Shown: in pieces, positions 1 through 12,170 of the stretch
How positions within the stretch are numbered: position 1 is the stretch's first letter
Layout of the letters: every line of letters begins with the position of its first letter
Assembly: GCA_037953745.1 (NCBI GenBank)
Contig: JBAKBP010004324.1
Location: 1-64,000, forward strand
Direction: 5' to 3'
Source of the DNA: Lithodes maja
Taxonomy: Eukaryota > Arthropoda > Malacostraca > Decapoda > Lithodidae
Length of the DNA stretch: 64,000 bases
Notes under the pieces: model-generated
The model's input: only the letters and a program-made list of their open reading frames with translations
Database searches by the model: none
Told to the model about the DNA's origin: nothing
Position numbers and translations under genes: made by a program

Positions 1-1913
1 TGTATGGAGCCTTCATAATGTGATATAACTGAGCCTTAGTAAGAGGTACTATTTTGGCTATACTGGAAGTATTTAGGGGAGAGAGACTGGATCTACTTTG
101 CGAGGCAGTTTGGGACAGCTGTGATAGGAGCGTCTCTCTTAGATTGCTCAGTCTTCATTCAATGGTATAGCTGAGGTGCTAATTTGGTTATCAGAGTATG
201 CAAGAAAGGTTAATGGGTTATTGTGGGTTAATAGAGGTTAGTAAGGGTGTTAGTCATACATGGTTAGTTCATTGATAGGAAGAATTCCTGTGCTACCTGG
301 CAATGACCCGGAAGTCAAAACAGGGGTCAGGTATACCTCCGCAGGGGTAGGGGTCTCCCTCCTCGGGTGGGGGAAATGGGGTAGATGCGCGCCCTCTCTC
401 TGTGATGGTCGGCCGGCGGCTGTGGCTGGGGGGTTGCCATATTACAAGTGTTTGTAATAACCCTCTGTTTATGAGACAGATGTGGGTGTTCGTAATACCA
501 AAACCGAAGGTGCCTTGACCAGCTGGTTTAATTGGTTGGGTTGTTAATTGCATGGCTTGTTGGATGTAGTGGAGACTGGGTTGCTAACTCTGCCACATTT
601 ATCTGGAAGTATGGCAATAGAAGTCACTGGCGAGGCGGCTAGCCTCGCACTGACGATCATTTGGTACAGGGTTGTGACTGGGTTGTGAGGGAATAGATGG
701 CATTCAAAGGGTTAGTAAAGTTCTAATGGTGTTTCTTCTTACTGGGGGAAGGTAGGCTGGATAGGAGTATATATACAAAAGGTTTGAGAATGTTAGTAAC
801 GGAAAAGTTAAGGATATTCAGGGGGTATGGTGGAGAGGCTAGGTCGGAAGGGAGTTGAGGAGCGTGGGGGGTTAACGAGAGGGAGAGGGTTAAGGGGGGC
901 TACGTGGAAGTTTGACCCTAAGGTCTCTGGGCGTAGGGGTGGCATTAGACTACAGTTGGTATCGTAGCCTGGGGGTTAATGACAGGGAAGGTATGTTAGC
1001 CAAACGCTACCGGGGGATGAGCAATAAGTGGTGGAATATGAGTCTGGAAAGGATAGAATCATGTGGACTGTGGGGCTGTGGGGAAGAGGAGGTAAACTGT
1101 AGGTGTGTGCTTGACTGTGGATAAAAATAGAGAAAAACATGGTGTATTATTACTCATCAATACGATGGTTATGGACACTGTTAATCTGACACTATTTCTT
1201 GCTGACCTAGTTGTTCCTGGGAACTGCATTTTCTATGACATATACACCAAAGAAAGCGGCAGTTCATAGGGGTAGCTTCGGTATTGTTTCGTGGTGAAAA
1301 TGCGTCGAGACAATGGTTGTTGTTGTTGTTGTTGTTGTTCCTCAAGCTGCCTGGCCGAACAGCCCCAAGGCCCCGAATAAGGCCAAGGCCATAATCGAGC
1401 GCCCCCAAAGAACCCTCCCTGCCGACCACAATAAAGCCTGGGTGACCGAAGCCACTTCATGGCGGGGAGCTAAGGAGGGTGCGGAAACGCCCGGGAAACC
1501 AAAGCCCCACCCAGGGCCCTGTACCCCTCAGCAATTATGAAGAGAAAGTTGAGGGGCAAAGGAAAAATGTGACGCTTTGGCTTCCAATCATGGTAGATTG
1601 GGAGGTCAATCCACGGAAGAGACGCCGTCACTTGAGATCTAGAAAATATATAAGTAAAAGGAACAGTCAGAGTAAGCTATGGGTATGGCAGAGATCGCTC
1701 AGTTCTCACTCTGATAGACCAGCCCATTACCATGACAATGGTAAAAGAGGGTTGTGTATACAATCTCTGGTTGGGGTAAGAATTAGAGTTACTGCATGGT
1801 GGCTAACATCTTCAGTCATTTCTGTCTAGGTCTTCCAGGAATAATGGTTATATATACACTGGTGTACCCGTGGGTATCATAGTTTCTTATCAATTAGGAC
1901 ATGGGGTTTTAAC

Positions 1914-2169
1914 ATATGAGGCCTCTCGAAGTCAAGGGGCCTACGAACCAAATCACAGTTTCGAGTTATAAGGGGTTAAAGTCTAAGAAAGGTACTGCAC
2001 TCCAACACCAACATCATTTTTATTTGTCAGGTCGAGAGCTTTCCATTGATGTATAATATTGTCATAGGAGTATAATTTTGGAGTGCAGTACCTTTCTTAG
2101 ACTTTAACCCCTTATTACTCGAAACTGTGATTTGGTTCGTAGGCCCCTTGACTTCGAGAGGCCTCATAT
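1914..2169. repeat. Inverted repeat, 92-bp arms, 72-bp spacer
   Basis: Positions 1914-2005 are the reverse complement of 2078-2169, with only one or two differences. The arms contain gaggcctctcgaagtcaag and its complement. The size (256 bp) and hairpin shape fit a foldback-type MITE. The flanks show no obvious target duplication. The family is not recognised. Confidence 0.85.
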
Positions 2170-2302
2170 TACTTCTCGGATGGAAGAACATACATAGATT
2201 TATGGGGGCGGTTGGTCTTCAGAAACTTAGTCTGGCAAGACAAGGTATTTTTAGGGGGTTAACATATTACTTCTCGGATGGAAGAACATACATAGATTTA
2301 TG
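2164..2302. repeat. 40-bp direct repeat, period 99 bp
   Basis: The 40-bp phrase at 2164-2203 (contains cttctcggatggaag) is repeated at 2263-2302. The first copy overlaps the end of the inverted-repeat arm, so the duplication arose with or after that element. Confidence 0.8.
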
Positions 2303-3423
2303 CCTGTCTGAACTGCTTGGCATTAGCTCAACCTAGGGACAGGGCATGGGTGTATTAAATTAAGGTGTATTCATGTTCATCATCATGTAGGTAGAGTCTG
2401 GCGGGTAAGAGGTGTAGGACACGAGGGGTAGTGGATACGCGAGGTGGGGGAGGGTTGTGAATTGTAAAGGGGGTGGTTTGAGGCTAGGCACCGCGCCGCT
2501 CGTGACCTAGGATAGTGACCCTTACTGCGCTGGACATAGGGGTGGCATTTCCCTGCGATCGAACAGGTAGGGTGGTGTGTGCAGCGGGGCGTGAAGGATA
2601 AGCGGACAGGATGACCCAAAACAGGGTACCACTGAGCATAGGGTCACAAAGCAAAATAGAGTAGTGTGGATTGTGGATACGAAGGAGGTGATTGGAAGAC
2701 GTATAACAGTTGTGGAAAAGTAAATGGAAGAGATGAACACAATGGCGGATAAAAGATAATTAACCTAAGGATTGAATACATGCATGGATGACGACATTAT
2801 AGCCGTCGTCCTAATAAGATGATGAAACCGGGTTGGTATGCACGACATTGCACGTGGCACAATACGACACAAGGACAGTGCCGCTATGTCGTATCAATAC
2901 TGGTGGCATACTCCGGTTAAAAGTATATATATACACTTAGTTACTAGAAGAACAAGGCAAGGGGGGGCGACTGAGCACGGGGGTACATATATCTATACTC
3001 GTCATGGAAAGGGAGATACGAGGTAGCTTTCCTGCATCTCTCCTGATCATCGTCTGCAGATTGGTCATAGTGAGTTTATCCGAATTAACAGGCCTAAATC
3101 AATACAATACTGGCATAGGGTTATCGGGTGTATAGAGTCGTGGTTAAAGGTTGGGAATATATAGTTAATGGATAAAACAACGGGAGGTTAGAGACATAGA
3201 ATTGCTAGAATTGGGGGGGACTATGATTGATATTAGAAGACTGTGATTGAGAGACGTATAATATGTGGAATGAATTGAGAGAGAGAGAGAGAGAGACCAA
3301 ATCGGGAATGGAAAAGGGGCCTGGGATCTCGTTGGGTATGGGAGTTTCGCTCTCAGGATTTTCGTTCCTGTGGCTCGTTAGGGTTGGTAGTTTCGCTCTC
3401 AGGTTTTTCGTTCCTGTGGTATT

Positions 3424-6310
3424 TTAGGGATGCTACTAGGTTTCTGTGGCCCGTTGATCCCTTGGATGTTGCAAGTCCTTACATTGTCTACCGGTTCCGT
3501 GCAGTTCTGTTCGGGGCCACCTGTTCCCAGTTCCTCCTTAATGCTACCATTCAAAAACACCTGTCTATGATACAGGAGAACAGTGAAGTAGTTAATAAGC
3601 TAAAAAGGGGGTTGTATATTGATAACTTACAGGGGACTGGTGATGATGTAAGTGATTTGCAACAACAATATTGGGATACCCGTAGAATATTTTCCAGCGC
3701 TAACCTGTCTTTACGTGAGTGAGTCACAAATAATGAGAGTTTGCAGGAACTGTTGCACCTGAAGGGTATAGCTTCCGCCAAACAAGACGGGGTTAAGGTA
3801 CTTGGCATTGCGTGGCTGACTGATAAGGATATGTTACAGGTTAATTGCCGCGGAAGTAGCCCTGTATTGGTTACAAAACGCGAGGCTCTAAGTCTAACTG
3901 CGAGTGTGTTAGATCCTCTAGAAGTGTTGCTACCGGTAACCATCCGGGCGCGGAGGTTCGTACAGGACTTGTGGAGATTAGAGTGTGGGTGGAATGTACC
4001 CATTCCAGATGACATGAGAGCTAACTGGCAGGGTATTTATGACGATATGATAGATAGTACAGGTATCATGTTTCCCCGTCAGGTCACTAATTCTAAGAGG
4101 GTTACGCTGCACCTATTTAGTGACGCTAGCTCAGTAGCATATGGTGTAGCGGCCTATGCGGCTGGTGATGAGGTGAGTAGGTTAGTAATGGCCAAAGCTA
4201 AGGTGGCGCCTATTAAGTCCCTCACCATACCTAAGATGGAGTTGACTGCTGTTCTTCTCGCCGCTCGTCTCGCATGTTATATATGTGAGGCCTACGCGGA
4301 CGAGCTGATTATAGAGAATGTATACCTCTGGTCGGAGAGCCAGATAACCCTATGCTGGTTGTCTAGTAAAAAGATTTTGCCTATATATGTTCAGAATAGA
4401 GTTGATGAGATAAAGTCATTAGTCCCCGGCACTCATTTTCGTTATGTGTCCACAGAGGACAACCCCAGTGATCTAGTCACCAGAGGGATTTCATATGTGT
4501 CCTTAGTTGCTTCTTCGCTTTGGTGGGGAAGGCCCACATGGCTACCTCACCAAATGCTATGGCCTGATCATGGCCCAATAGGGGGCTCAATAGGAGGGGA
4601 CACCACTGTGGGTTGTAACACGAGTCAAGAAGGAACCCTGTCATTGCCGGTACCGGTTGCCCCTACTGCCATATTGAATTGGGACCGGTATGGCTCATAT
4701 ATGAAGTCATGGCATGTAATGGCATGGGTCCTTAGGTTTATTAGGACTCTTAGAGAGAAGACACAAGGGAACTATCAAGCAAAACCGGCATACTTGACGG
4801 TGCCGGAATTAAGAGCAGCAGAGTCAGCCATGATTAAGGTAGCTCAGAGAGAAGCTTACTCTGAGGAACACCACTATTTGTCAAAAGGACAGGGCACACC
4901 AAGCAATATAGTGAAGCAGTTAGGCCTCTATATGGAGGGAGGCATGATACGCTGTAGAGGTAGGCTACACTTGTCAGCTTTACATGATAGCGCCAAGTAC
5001 CCTATCCTTATCCCTAATAAACATCGTATAGCCACTCTCCTTAGTAATTACTGCCACAAAGTGTGTAACCATAGTGGTGTTAGTTATGTTGTAAATTACA
5101 TAAGGCAAAGATGGTGGATCCCCAAGATTAGACAGGTAGTAAAGAAAGCCTTAAGGGGATGTATCATCTGCAAGAGATTGCAAGGTACATCATACTGTGC
5201 TGTACAGGCCCCTCCATTGCCGAAGTTTAGGGTTCAGGAAGTAAGTCCTTTCCTATTGACTACACAGGTGCCTTGCCAGTAAAAGAGAAGGGGGATACTG
5301 TAAGTAAATTATATGTAGTTTTATTCACCTGTGCAGTTACTAGAGCGGTCCATGTAGAAACGGTGTCTAACCTCTCCTGCGAATCATTTTTGTATGCGTT
5401 CCGTAGGTTTAGTATCAGGAGGGGTTACCCTGAGATTATGATGAGTGATAATGCCACCACATTTGTTAGCGGAGCCAGTACATTACGGGAGTTGATAGAT
5501 GATGCAAGGTTAAAAGGTACTCTAGCGGAATTCAAGTGCGAGTGGCGGTTTATACCGGCCAGGGCACCATGGTTCGGTGCCATATGGGAACGGGTCATTG
5601 GCATCCTAAAGGCTGGCTTGAAGAAGATCCTGGGTCGAGCATTGGTTACCACAGAGGAACTGAATACGGTATTACTGGAGCTCGAGGCCACAGTCAATGA
5701 TCGCCCGCTTGGCTACACCTACAGTGATCTTGAGGACCCTCTACCTATCACTCCTTCACAACTGGTTCATGGGAGGCGGATCAGAAGCTTTCCAAGGCGA
5801 GAAGTCACGGATGAAGATCTGCAGGACACGACGTGGCGTAACAACGATTCCGTCAACCAACGCTTCCAATATGTAACAAAACTCTCACATGACCTGTGGA
5901 AAAGGTGGAGCACTGATTATTTAATATCACTCAGGGAGCAACATCGTCACTTAATTGTAAAAAGAGGGATAGCATCGCCACAAGTTGGGGACGTCGTTCT
6001 AGTACATGAAGACGGCCCCTGACTTTTTTGGCGTATAGGTCGGATAATGAAACTTCTTCGTGGTCCTGACCATGAATGTTGGGTAGTTCAGGTAAAAACA
6101 GGAGCCGGTTTGACCACCAGACCGTTGGTTAAGCTATACCCACTAGAGATAGATTTAGAGGTAGTGAATGGCGACAGCAAGCCGAACTCTGATAATATCC
6201 TTCCTGCTACTGGAGCGGACCGAGGTGATACCCCTCAGAGGCCGTCACGTTGGGCTGCTTTGGGTTCCTCCCAGTTGTGGCGATCCATGATCGGGACGGG
6301 ACAATTTTAA
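3424..6310 (+). mobile_element. BEL/Pao retrotransposon pol remnant (copy 1), 5'-truncated
   Basis: The translation begins inside reverse transcriptase (TRFLWPVDPLD near 3440) and keeps the active-site region YIDNLQGT, the Pao-type peptidase/RNase H linker, an RNase H-like stretch, the zinc-binding region (CHKVCNH... CIICK) and the integrase core (VETVSNLSCESF, SDNATTFV, WRFIPARAPWFGAIWE). It ends in a conserved C-terminus, SSQLWRS, before a stop at 6310. Gag, protease and the first half of RT are missing. Breaks seen: a TGA in place of Trp at 3720, a frameshift near 5265, and a TGA in place of Arg at about 6020. The stop position and tail match copy 2, so 6310 is the true end of pol. The element cannot move by itself. 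Confidence 0.9.
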
Positions 6311-6896
6311 ATACTTTGTATATAACTGGTGGCGGAGTATGTCGTGAATCCTAGCTGGAATATATACCGTAGTTTGAATTTCCCAGGTTGACGACAGCTG
6401 GTTCCTTTTTGGTTTACTGTGGTTGCACCAATTATATCTTAGTTTATTTTCCCTTATTATTTAATCACAGGGGACGATATAGAACCCTTAAATATATTTT
6501 ATATTGTCACGATAAAAGGGAATATCAGACACACTTCACACAGACTTCACTTCGCCAAGACATACCGCCAGCTGCTGCCACATAACAACAAAACTTCCCT
6601 GATATTTGGCTCCCGACATGTCCATCACCTAACCTACACTCTTTGCATCACAGCTAAGTTCCTTTAATACTAGAAGTACTTCATAGATATTACTGGGACT
6701 ACCACAGATAACCTACACATACATGTTTACAAGTAAGTCAAACGCCGACCCGGTATCATTTTTATAGCCTAGGCCAATTCATCTTTCCAGGTTTAATTAT
6801 TTAATTTATACCCATTTCTCCTCTACCCCCTAGGAATAATAAACAGGATACATATCCACGGAATCATATAATCCATGTCATAATGAATTAAAATGT
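6311..6896. other. Between the two BEL/Pao elements: probable LTR/UTR
   Basis: Just after the pol stop there is a purine-rich tract (ggtggcggag) followed by TGTCGTGAATC at 6340. Copy 2 has the equivalent ggtggtggga then TGTCGAGACTC at 10368, so both probably mark the polypurine tract and the start of a 3' LTR. The rest is AT-rich with no gene. The LTR ends could not be fixed because no second copy of either LTR is present in the window. Confidence 0.4.
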
Positions 6897-9800
6897 ATGT
6901 GGGAACTGGATCATCTAGGAATTTCTCCGAACGAAGATTCTAAGGAAAACAAGACTGCATTGGACATATACAAGGAGACAGTAACATACTCAGCACAGAA
7001 TAAACAATATGAAGTCAGACTGCCATGGAACCAACAAAAGGAGAACCTGCCTTCTAATTATGGGTTAGCAGCGGGTCGCCTAAGGGGTCTGCAGAAGTGA
7101 TTCAAACAAGAACCTGTCTATTGTAGTCACTATACCAACTTTATCCAAGATCAACTTCATCGTAATTTTATTGAAGAGGTTCCTTTCGGTGTTACTGAAA
7201 ACAGTCATTATTTGGCACTTAACGGGGTCACCAAGAATAGCACAACGACGCCCGTTCGTATTGTGTACGACTGTTCCGCTAGTATTGGCAAAGGCAGACC
7301 AAATCTTAATGACTGCCTTTATACAGGACCATCACTAGTGCCAAATCTAGCAAAAATATTGCTGCGATTCAGGGTACACAATATGCCTGGATAAATGACA
7401 TCGAGAAAGCCTTTCTCATGTTGAAACTTCATGAAGAAGATCGTGACTACACCCGATTTCTGTGGCCAAAGGATCCCTTGGACTTATCTTCACCCTTACT
7501 TTGCTACCGATTTAAGGTAGTGTTGTTCGGGGCGACTTGCTCACAGTTTCTTCTTAATGCCACGATCTTAAAGCATCTTTCCATTATCAAAGAGGATTCC
7601 GAAGTTGTGGAGGCTATTAAGGAAGGTTTGTACATTGACAACCTCCAGGGTACATGCAGTGATGAAGAGACTGTCATTAAGCGTTACTGGGATGCCCAAA
7701 GAATAATGTCTCAAGCACATTTATATCTCAGAGAATGGGCTACCAATAGTCCTCAACTATGTGACCTCCTGCAATTGGATGGTGTTGCTGCCAAGAATCA
7801 AGAGCGAGTGAAGACATTAGGACTCTTATGGTTACCTGACTCTGATCTGTTGACGTTCAACGCCAGTCTCCCTGAGACCAATAAGGCAACAAAGAGAGAT
7901 TGCTTAAGAGTGATGGCACAACTGTTCGATCCACTCGGTGTACTACTGCCCGTTACAATAAGGTCCAGAATTTTCTTACAGCAATTATGGAGACTGAAAC
8001 TAGATTGGGACGATCCGCTACTTGAAGACTGCGCTACCGAATGGTCTACAGTTACCAAGGACCTCAACCTCTGCTGTGACTTTACTTATCCTCGGAGGTC
8101 GGTATATGCTGACTCAGTGGAACTTCATGCGTTTAGCGATGCAAGTGGTGTCGCCTATGGCACTGCAATATATTTTGTGAGCCCGGAACATAGCTGTCTG
8201 GTCATCGCTAAAGCAAAGGTCGCTCCCATAAGATCCATAACTATACCAAGATTAGAGCTAACTGCTGCTTTGCTAGCCGCCAGATTAATCAAATTTGTGG
8301 AGGAAGCCTATCATAATATTGTAAAAGTCAACAAAATTGTTTTATTGTGCGACAGCCAGGTTACATTGCATTGGTTGCGTGGTATGAAGAAGCTTCCAGT
8401 GTATGTCGCAAACCGAGTTGACGAAATAAAATCCCTCTTTTGAATGTAGACTTCCGGTACGTGTCCTCTAAAGAAAACCCTAGTGACTTACTGTCTAGAG
8501 GTGTTTTGGCAAAACATCTGGAATCTTCTGCATTTTGATGGGAGGGGCCCATGTGGCTCCGAAACAAAGATGAGTGGCCAGAAGACATATTACCAGATGA
8601 CCCAACGCCAAAAGTAACTAGCCAAGTCATTGGGACCAATGATGAACAGGACACACAGTTATGGAGCTGGGAAAAATATGGTAGTTATGATAAATTAATT
8701 CGGATAGTTGTATGGACTATTCGATACAAGAATAATTTGAAGGCAAAATTTAAAGGGACGTCTCCCACAGACAGTGCCCTCCTCAGCATAAAGGAACTAA
8801 AAGTAGCAGAAAAGATTATAGCTCAAAGATGCCAGCAGGAATGCTTCCCAAAGGAGTACGAGATGCTGTCTGGTGACAAAGGTACTCGCAATAATTTGGT
8901 AAACCAATTAGGACTTGTCATGAAAGGAGGATTAATTGTATGTGAAGGTAAATTGAAGTTAGTGGCTCTTCCGGATTCAATGAAATATCCGATACTACTG
9001 CCTTCCAAACATCCTTTCACTACCATGCTCATCAATATGTGTCATCGTGTCTGTTGTCACTATGGAGTTAATCACGTGGTTGCATAATTATATACGGCAA
9101 AGGTAGTGGATTCCTAAGATAAGACAAGCTGTAAAACAAGTGACCAGTAAATGTATAACCTGTCGTAAAATACAGGCCAGGGTAATACCTACGCAAAAGC
9201 TAGAGTACCTCCTCTACCAGACATGAGGACTACTCCTAGAGATCCCTTCGAGGTCATGGGGGTTGATTATACAGGAGCAATTCCTGTCCGGGACTCACAC
9301 AACAACAAGGCTTATATGCTTTTATTTACGTGCGCTACTACAAGAGCTATTCACATTGAAGTAGTTAGCAATATGACCTGTGACAGCTTTATCCATGCGT
9401 TCCAGAGATTTTGTAGTAGGCAGGGATTTCCACAGATAATGTTAAGCGACAATGCTACTACATTTGTAGGAGCTTCCAGACACTTGGAAGACATCCAAAG
9501 TGATCCCAGTCTTCAGGCTCATCTTACCGAAATCCGATGTGAATGGCGTTTTATACCAGCACGTGCGCCTTGGTTCGGAGCTATTTGGGAGAGAGCCATA
9601 GGTATTGTGAAAGCTGGGCTTAAAAAGGTACTAGGTCGCGATCTAGTCTCCTTTGAGGAACTAACTACTGTCCTATTGGAGCTGGAGGCTACCATGAATG
9701 ATCGCCCCTCAACGTATGTCTCGGGTGATCTGGAGGTCCTATTACTCCATCCATGCTGGTTAAAGGTTGTAGACTACGTGACTTTCCAAAGGATGTAATT

Positions 9801-10340
9801 CAGCTAGATGAGCTGCAGGACCCTAGTTACGATAGTAAAGCAGTGATACACAGCAGGTACAATTACATCAATAAATTGATCCGGGACCTATGGAGGCATT
9901 GGTCTAGTGAATACTTGGCATCACTACGAGAAGCCTATAAGAATAAAAGGGGCTCATCAAGCAGTGTATGGCCAAAGGTAAATGACATCGTGTTTATACA
10001 TGACGAGGGACCTCGTGTCCTTTGGAAACTTGGTAGGGTAGTTAGACTTTATCCAGGACGAGATGATCTGGTTAGAGTGGTCCAGATTAGGACAAAAACT
10101 GGCCTGACCACTCGACCCATTGTCAAGTTGTATCCATTGGAACAGGAAATCAAAAGCTTTTCGATCCTTGAACCAGCGGTCGCTGATGATGGTGTTAGCT
10201 CTCGCGACTCCACCCCTATGTCATCAGCGGTCGCTGGACCATCTGCCAGTAACGATCCTGTTGGAAGATTACCTCTTCGCCGAGCCGCTGTTAGGTCTTC
10301 ACAGCTTTGGAGATCTAACATCGCTGCGGGATTATTGTAG
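6897..10340 (+). mobile_element. BEL/Pao retrotransposon pol remnant (copy 2)
   Basis: This copy reaches further 5' than copy 1. It starts at the protease/RT linker (WELDHLGISPNE, YEVRLPW) and continues through RT (VRIVYDCSAS, LNDCLYTGPSL, RFLWPKDPLD, YIDNLQGT), RNase H-like sequence (FSDASGVAYG), the HHCC zinc finger, and the integrase core (MGVDYTGAIPV, SDNATTFVG, APWFGAIWERA). The C-terminus ends SSQLWRSNIAAG at 10340. Breaks: a stop at 7098, frameshifts near 7390, 8443, 9087 and 9760, and TGA for Trp near 8538. It differs from copy 1 throughout, so the two are separate insertions and not a duplication. Gag and protease are absent. Confidence 0.9.
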
Positions 10341-11530
10341 ATAATGTATATATTGGTGGTGGGATTGTGTCGAGACTCGTAAGTAACTCGACAGTTTAGG
10401 TTAAGTAAACATACTGCAGTTCAAATTAGGCGCCAGTATTATGTTAAGTTATATATCTTTATAAAAGATATGTACTATTTCGTATTAAGTTTCTATGGGT
10501 TTATCATCCATAATTATATCGGGTTATCATTACAATTAATCCGGTATATCTTGTAGGTAGTTAAATGATGCATTGGTGGATATGAACTGCGCATGCGTCA
10601 TATTTGGGACAAGCGGGTTGCTTGCCGGGAACAGACAGACTCGCTTTAGCTACGAAGTACGACCTCATCAACACCTCCTTCCAGCCGCTCCAATACAACC
10701 ACCTGTTTCATGCTAAGTCACTCTAATTCTTAACTCCTAGTGGCCACTATACCTTCTATCTATTCCTAAGTCTATCCTTGAGCTATCCATCAGTATCAAC
10801 GTTTAAAGTAAGTTCACTCTCGTAAGTTTATAGGTAAATTTCACGTTGTTTACTCTTGAATTCTTACACCCCCATTACTCCTACCTCTCCGCCATCTTGC
10901 TGCCCCATATGAGCCCTCCTCCAACTTCGACCAGTCACTAGTCCATCTCAAGAACCGTCTCAGGCAAGTCCAATATGTTCAAGATCTTCAACCTGATGAA
11001 ACTACCAAAGCCAGCCCGCACCGTGTCGGTGACCTTGTGATGGTTGCTCAATTACCCTATTGTATTATATTCTATTCTATATGCACAGGCCCAATCCCCA
11101 CTTTTCCTATTTTTATTTTGCTCTATTTTATTATTATTTTTTTTTTTTTTTGTATTTTCTTGGGGGTGGCCGACTCAAGACAGAGCAAGAACAGGAAAAC
11201 ACAAAACGAAAGACAAAACAACGAACAAACACAGACAAAACACAAAATTCACACACATCTAGGTCACCCATGAGAATACCCAGAGAACAGGGTCACCAAG
11301 GTCGCTCCAGCACTCCCCCGGCCGCCGACCACCCGGAGAGGCTCCGATCTCGGCAGGAAGACATGCAGCGGAGCCAAAGCCACAAGCCCGCCCACCACAC
11401 TTCCAGGCGCACCCTTCATATTAATCGTCTCCCCGGGCCAGGCGCCTGATGGACTATTATCTAGTCCAACTTGCGCCCGACCCCTTCCCCCAACTGACCA
11501 CGTGTTCACTCAACTATTCACAAGCATTCT
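10341..11530. other. Probable 3' LTR of copy 2 and unassigned DNA
   Basis: A purine tract at 10356-10365 and TGTCGAGACTC at 10368 mark the likely LTR start; the LTR may run to about 10868. At 10945-11036 one frame reads HRVGDLVMVAQ, a phrase of the kind found at the C-terminus of retroelement integrases, too short to assign. 11130-11160 is a poly-T tract. 11270-11500 is GC-rich with no supported gene. Confidence 0.35.
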
Positions 11531-12170
11531 TTATTCATTCCTGTTTATTACCACTTCCTTTGCCTGATCTATAGTCATTCCTCTATCATCCAAAGCTTGT
11601 CTTACACAGTCTCTCCATCTCAATGGGGGTCTTCCTGCCCTTCTATCTCCCCTTGTATCTGACTCATATATTTTCTTTGTAAGCCTTTCATCTCCCATTC
11701 GTTCAACATAACCATACCAGCTCAGCACCCTCCTGTCCACTTTGGCTGACAAATGTTCCTGCTGCCCCACTCTCCTACGTATCTCTTCATTCCTCAATCC
11801 GTCTCTACGGGTAACTCCACACATACTCCTCAAGCAGCTCATCTCCATCATATCCAGCTTTTTTCTCTCCTTTTTCTTCAGAGCCCATGTCTCAGCCCCA
11901 TACATCACTGTTGGCACAACAATTCCTTGATACATTGCACTTTTTACTTTCATTCCGAGATTTCTCGTCTTCCACATACTTCCCATTGCTCCGAAAACCT
12001 TCCTTCCTTCACACACTCTCTGTTTTGTCTCCATTTCCATACCTCCACTCCTGCTTATTGATCCTCCTAGATATTTAAAACACTCTACTTGTTCCAATAT
12101 TTCCCCATCCAGCCTCACATCTAGATTCACCCTATGATCACCCCTATTACACACCATCACTTTACTTTTA
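11531..12170 (-). mobile_element. LINE (non-LTR) reverse transcriptase 3' fragment, antisense
   Basis: The minus-strand frame reads the C-terminal part of a non-LTR retrotransposon RT: NKSKVMVCNRG, FKYLGGSISR, VVPTVMYGAETWAL, and the tail RRAGRPPLRWRDCVRQ. The RT fingers, the catalytic YADD region and the endonuclease are missing. The fragment runs to about 12170, where the plus-strand frame changes abruptly to VWA-domain sequence. It therefore sits at, and probably caused, the 5' truncation of the next gene. Confidence 0.85.

Larger units (their letters stand above)
1..3423. other. Gene-poor flank, no supported gene
   Basis: No reading frame here has recognisable domains; the short frames are low-complexity or GC-rich and unsupported. 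The stretch holds a TTG microsatellite (1316-1339), a GA microsatellite (3277-3296), an inverted repeat (1914-2169) and a 40-bp direct repeat, listed separately. Just before the retrotransposon, at 3345-3420, a phrase containing ttcgctctcagg and ttcgttcctgtgg occurs twice about 50 bp apart. Base composition is GC-richer than the viral-type block downstream. Confidence 0.6.

Noticed and set aside
260..553. ORFs on both strands in the first kilobase
   Set aside because: Low-complexity GC-rich sequence with no domain, and the two frames overlap each other antisense.
11742..12078. Ser/His/Phe-rich plus-strand ORFs
   Set aside because: Shadows of the antisense LINE reverse transcriptase fragment.
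12134..12170. ATG 12134 as the true start of the VWA gene
   Set aside because: These bases are the reverse complement of LINE coding sequence, so the start is accidental.
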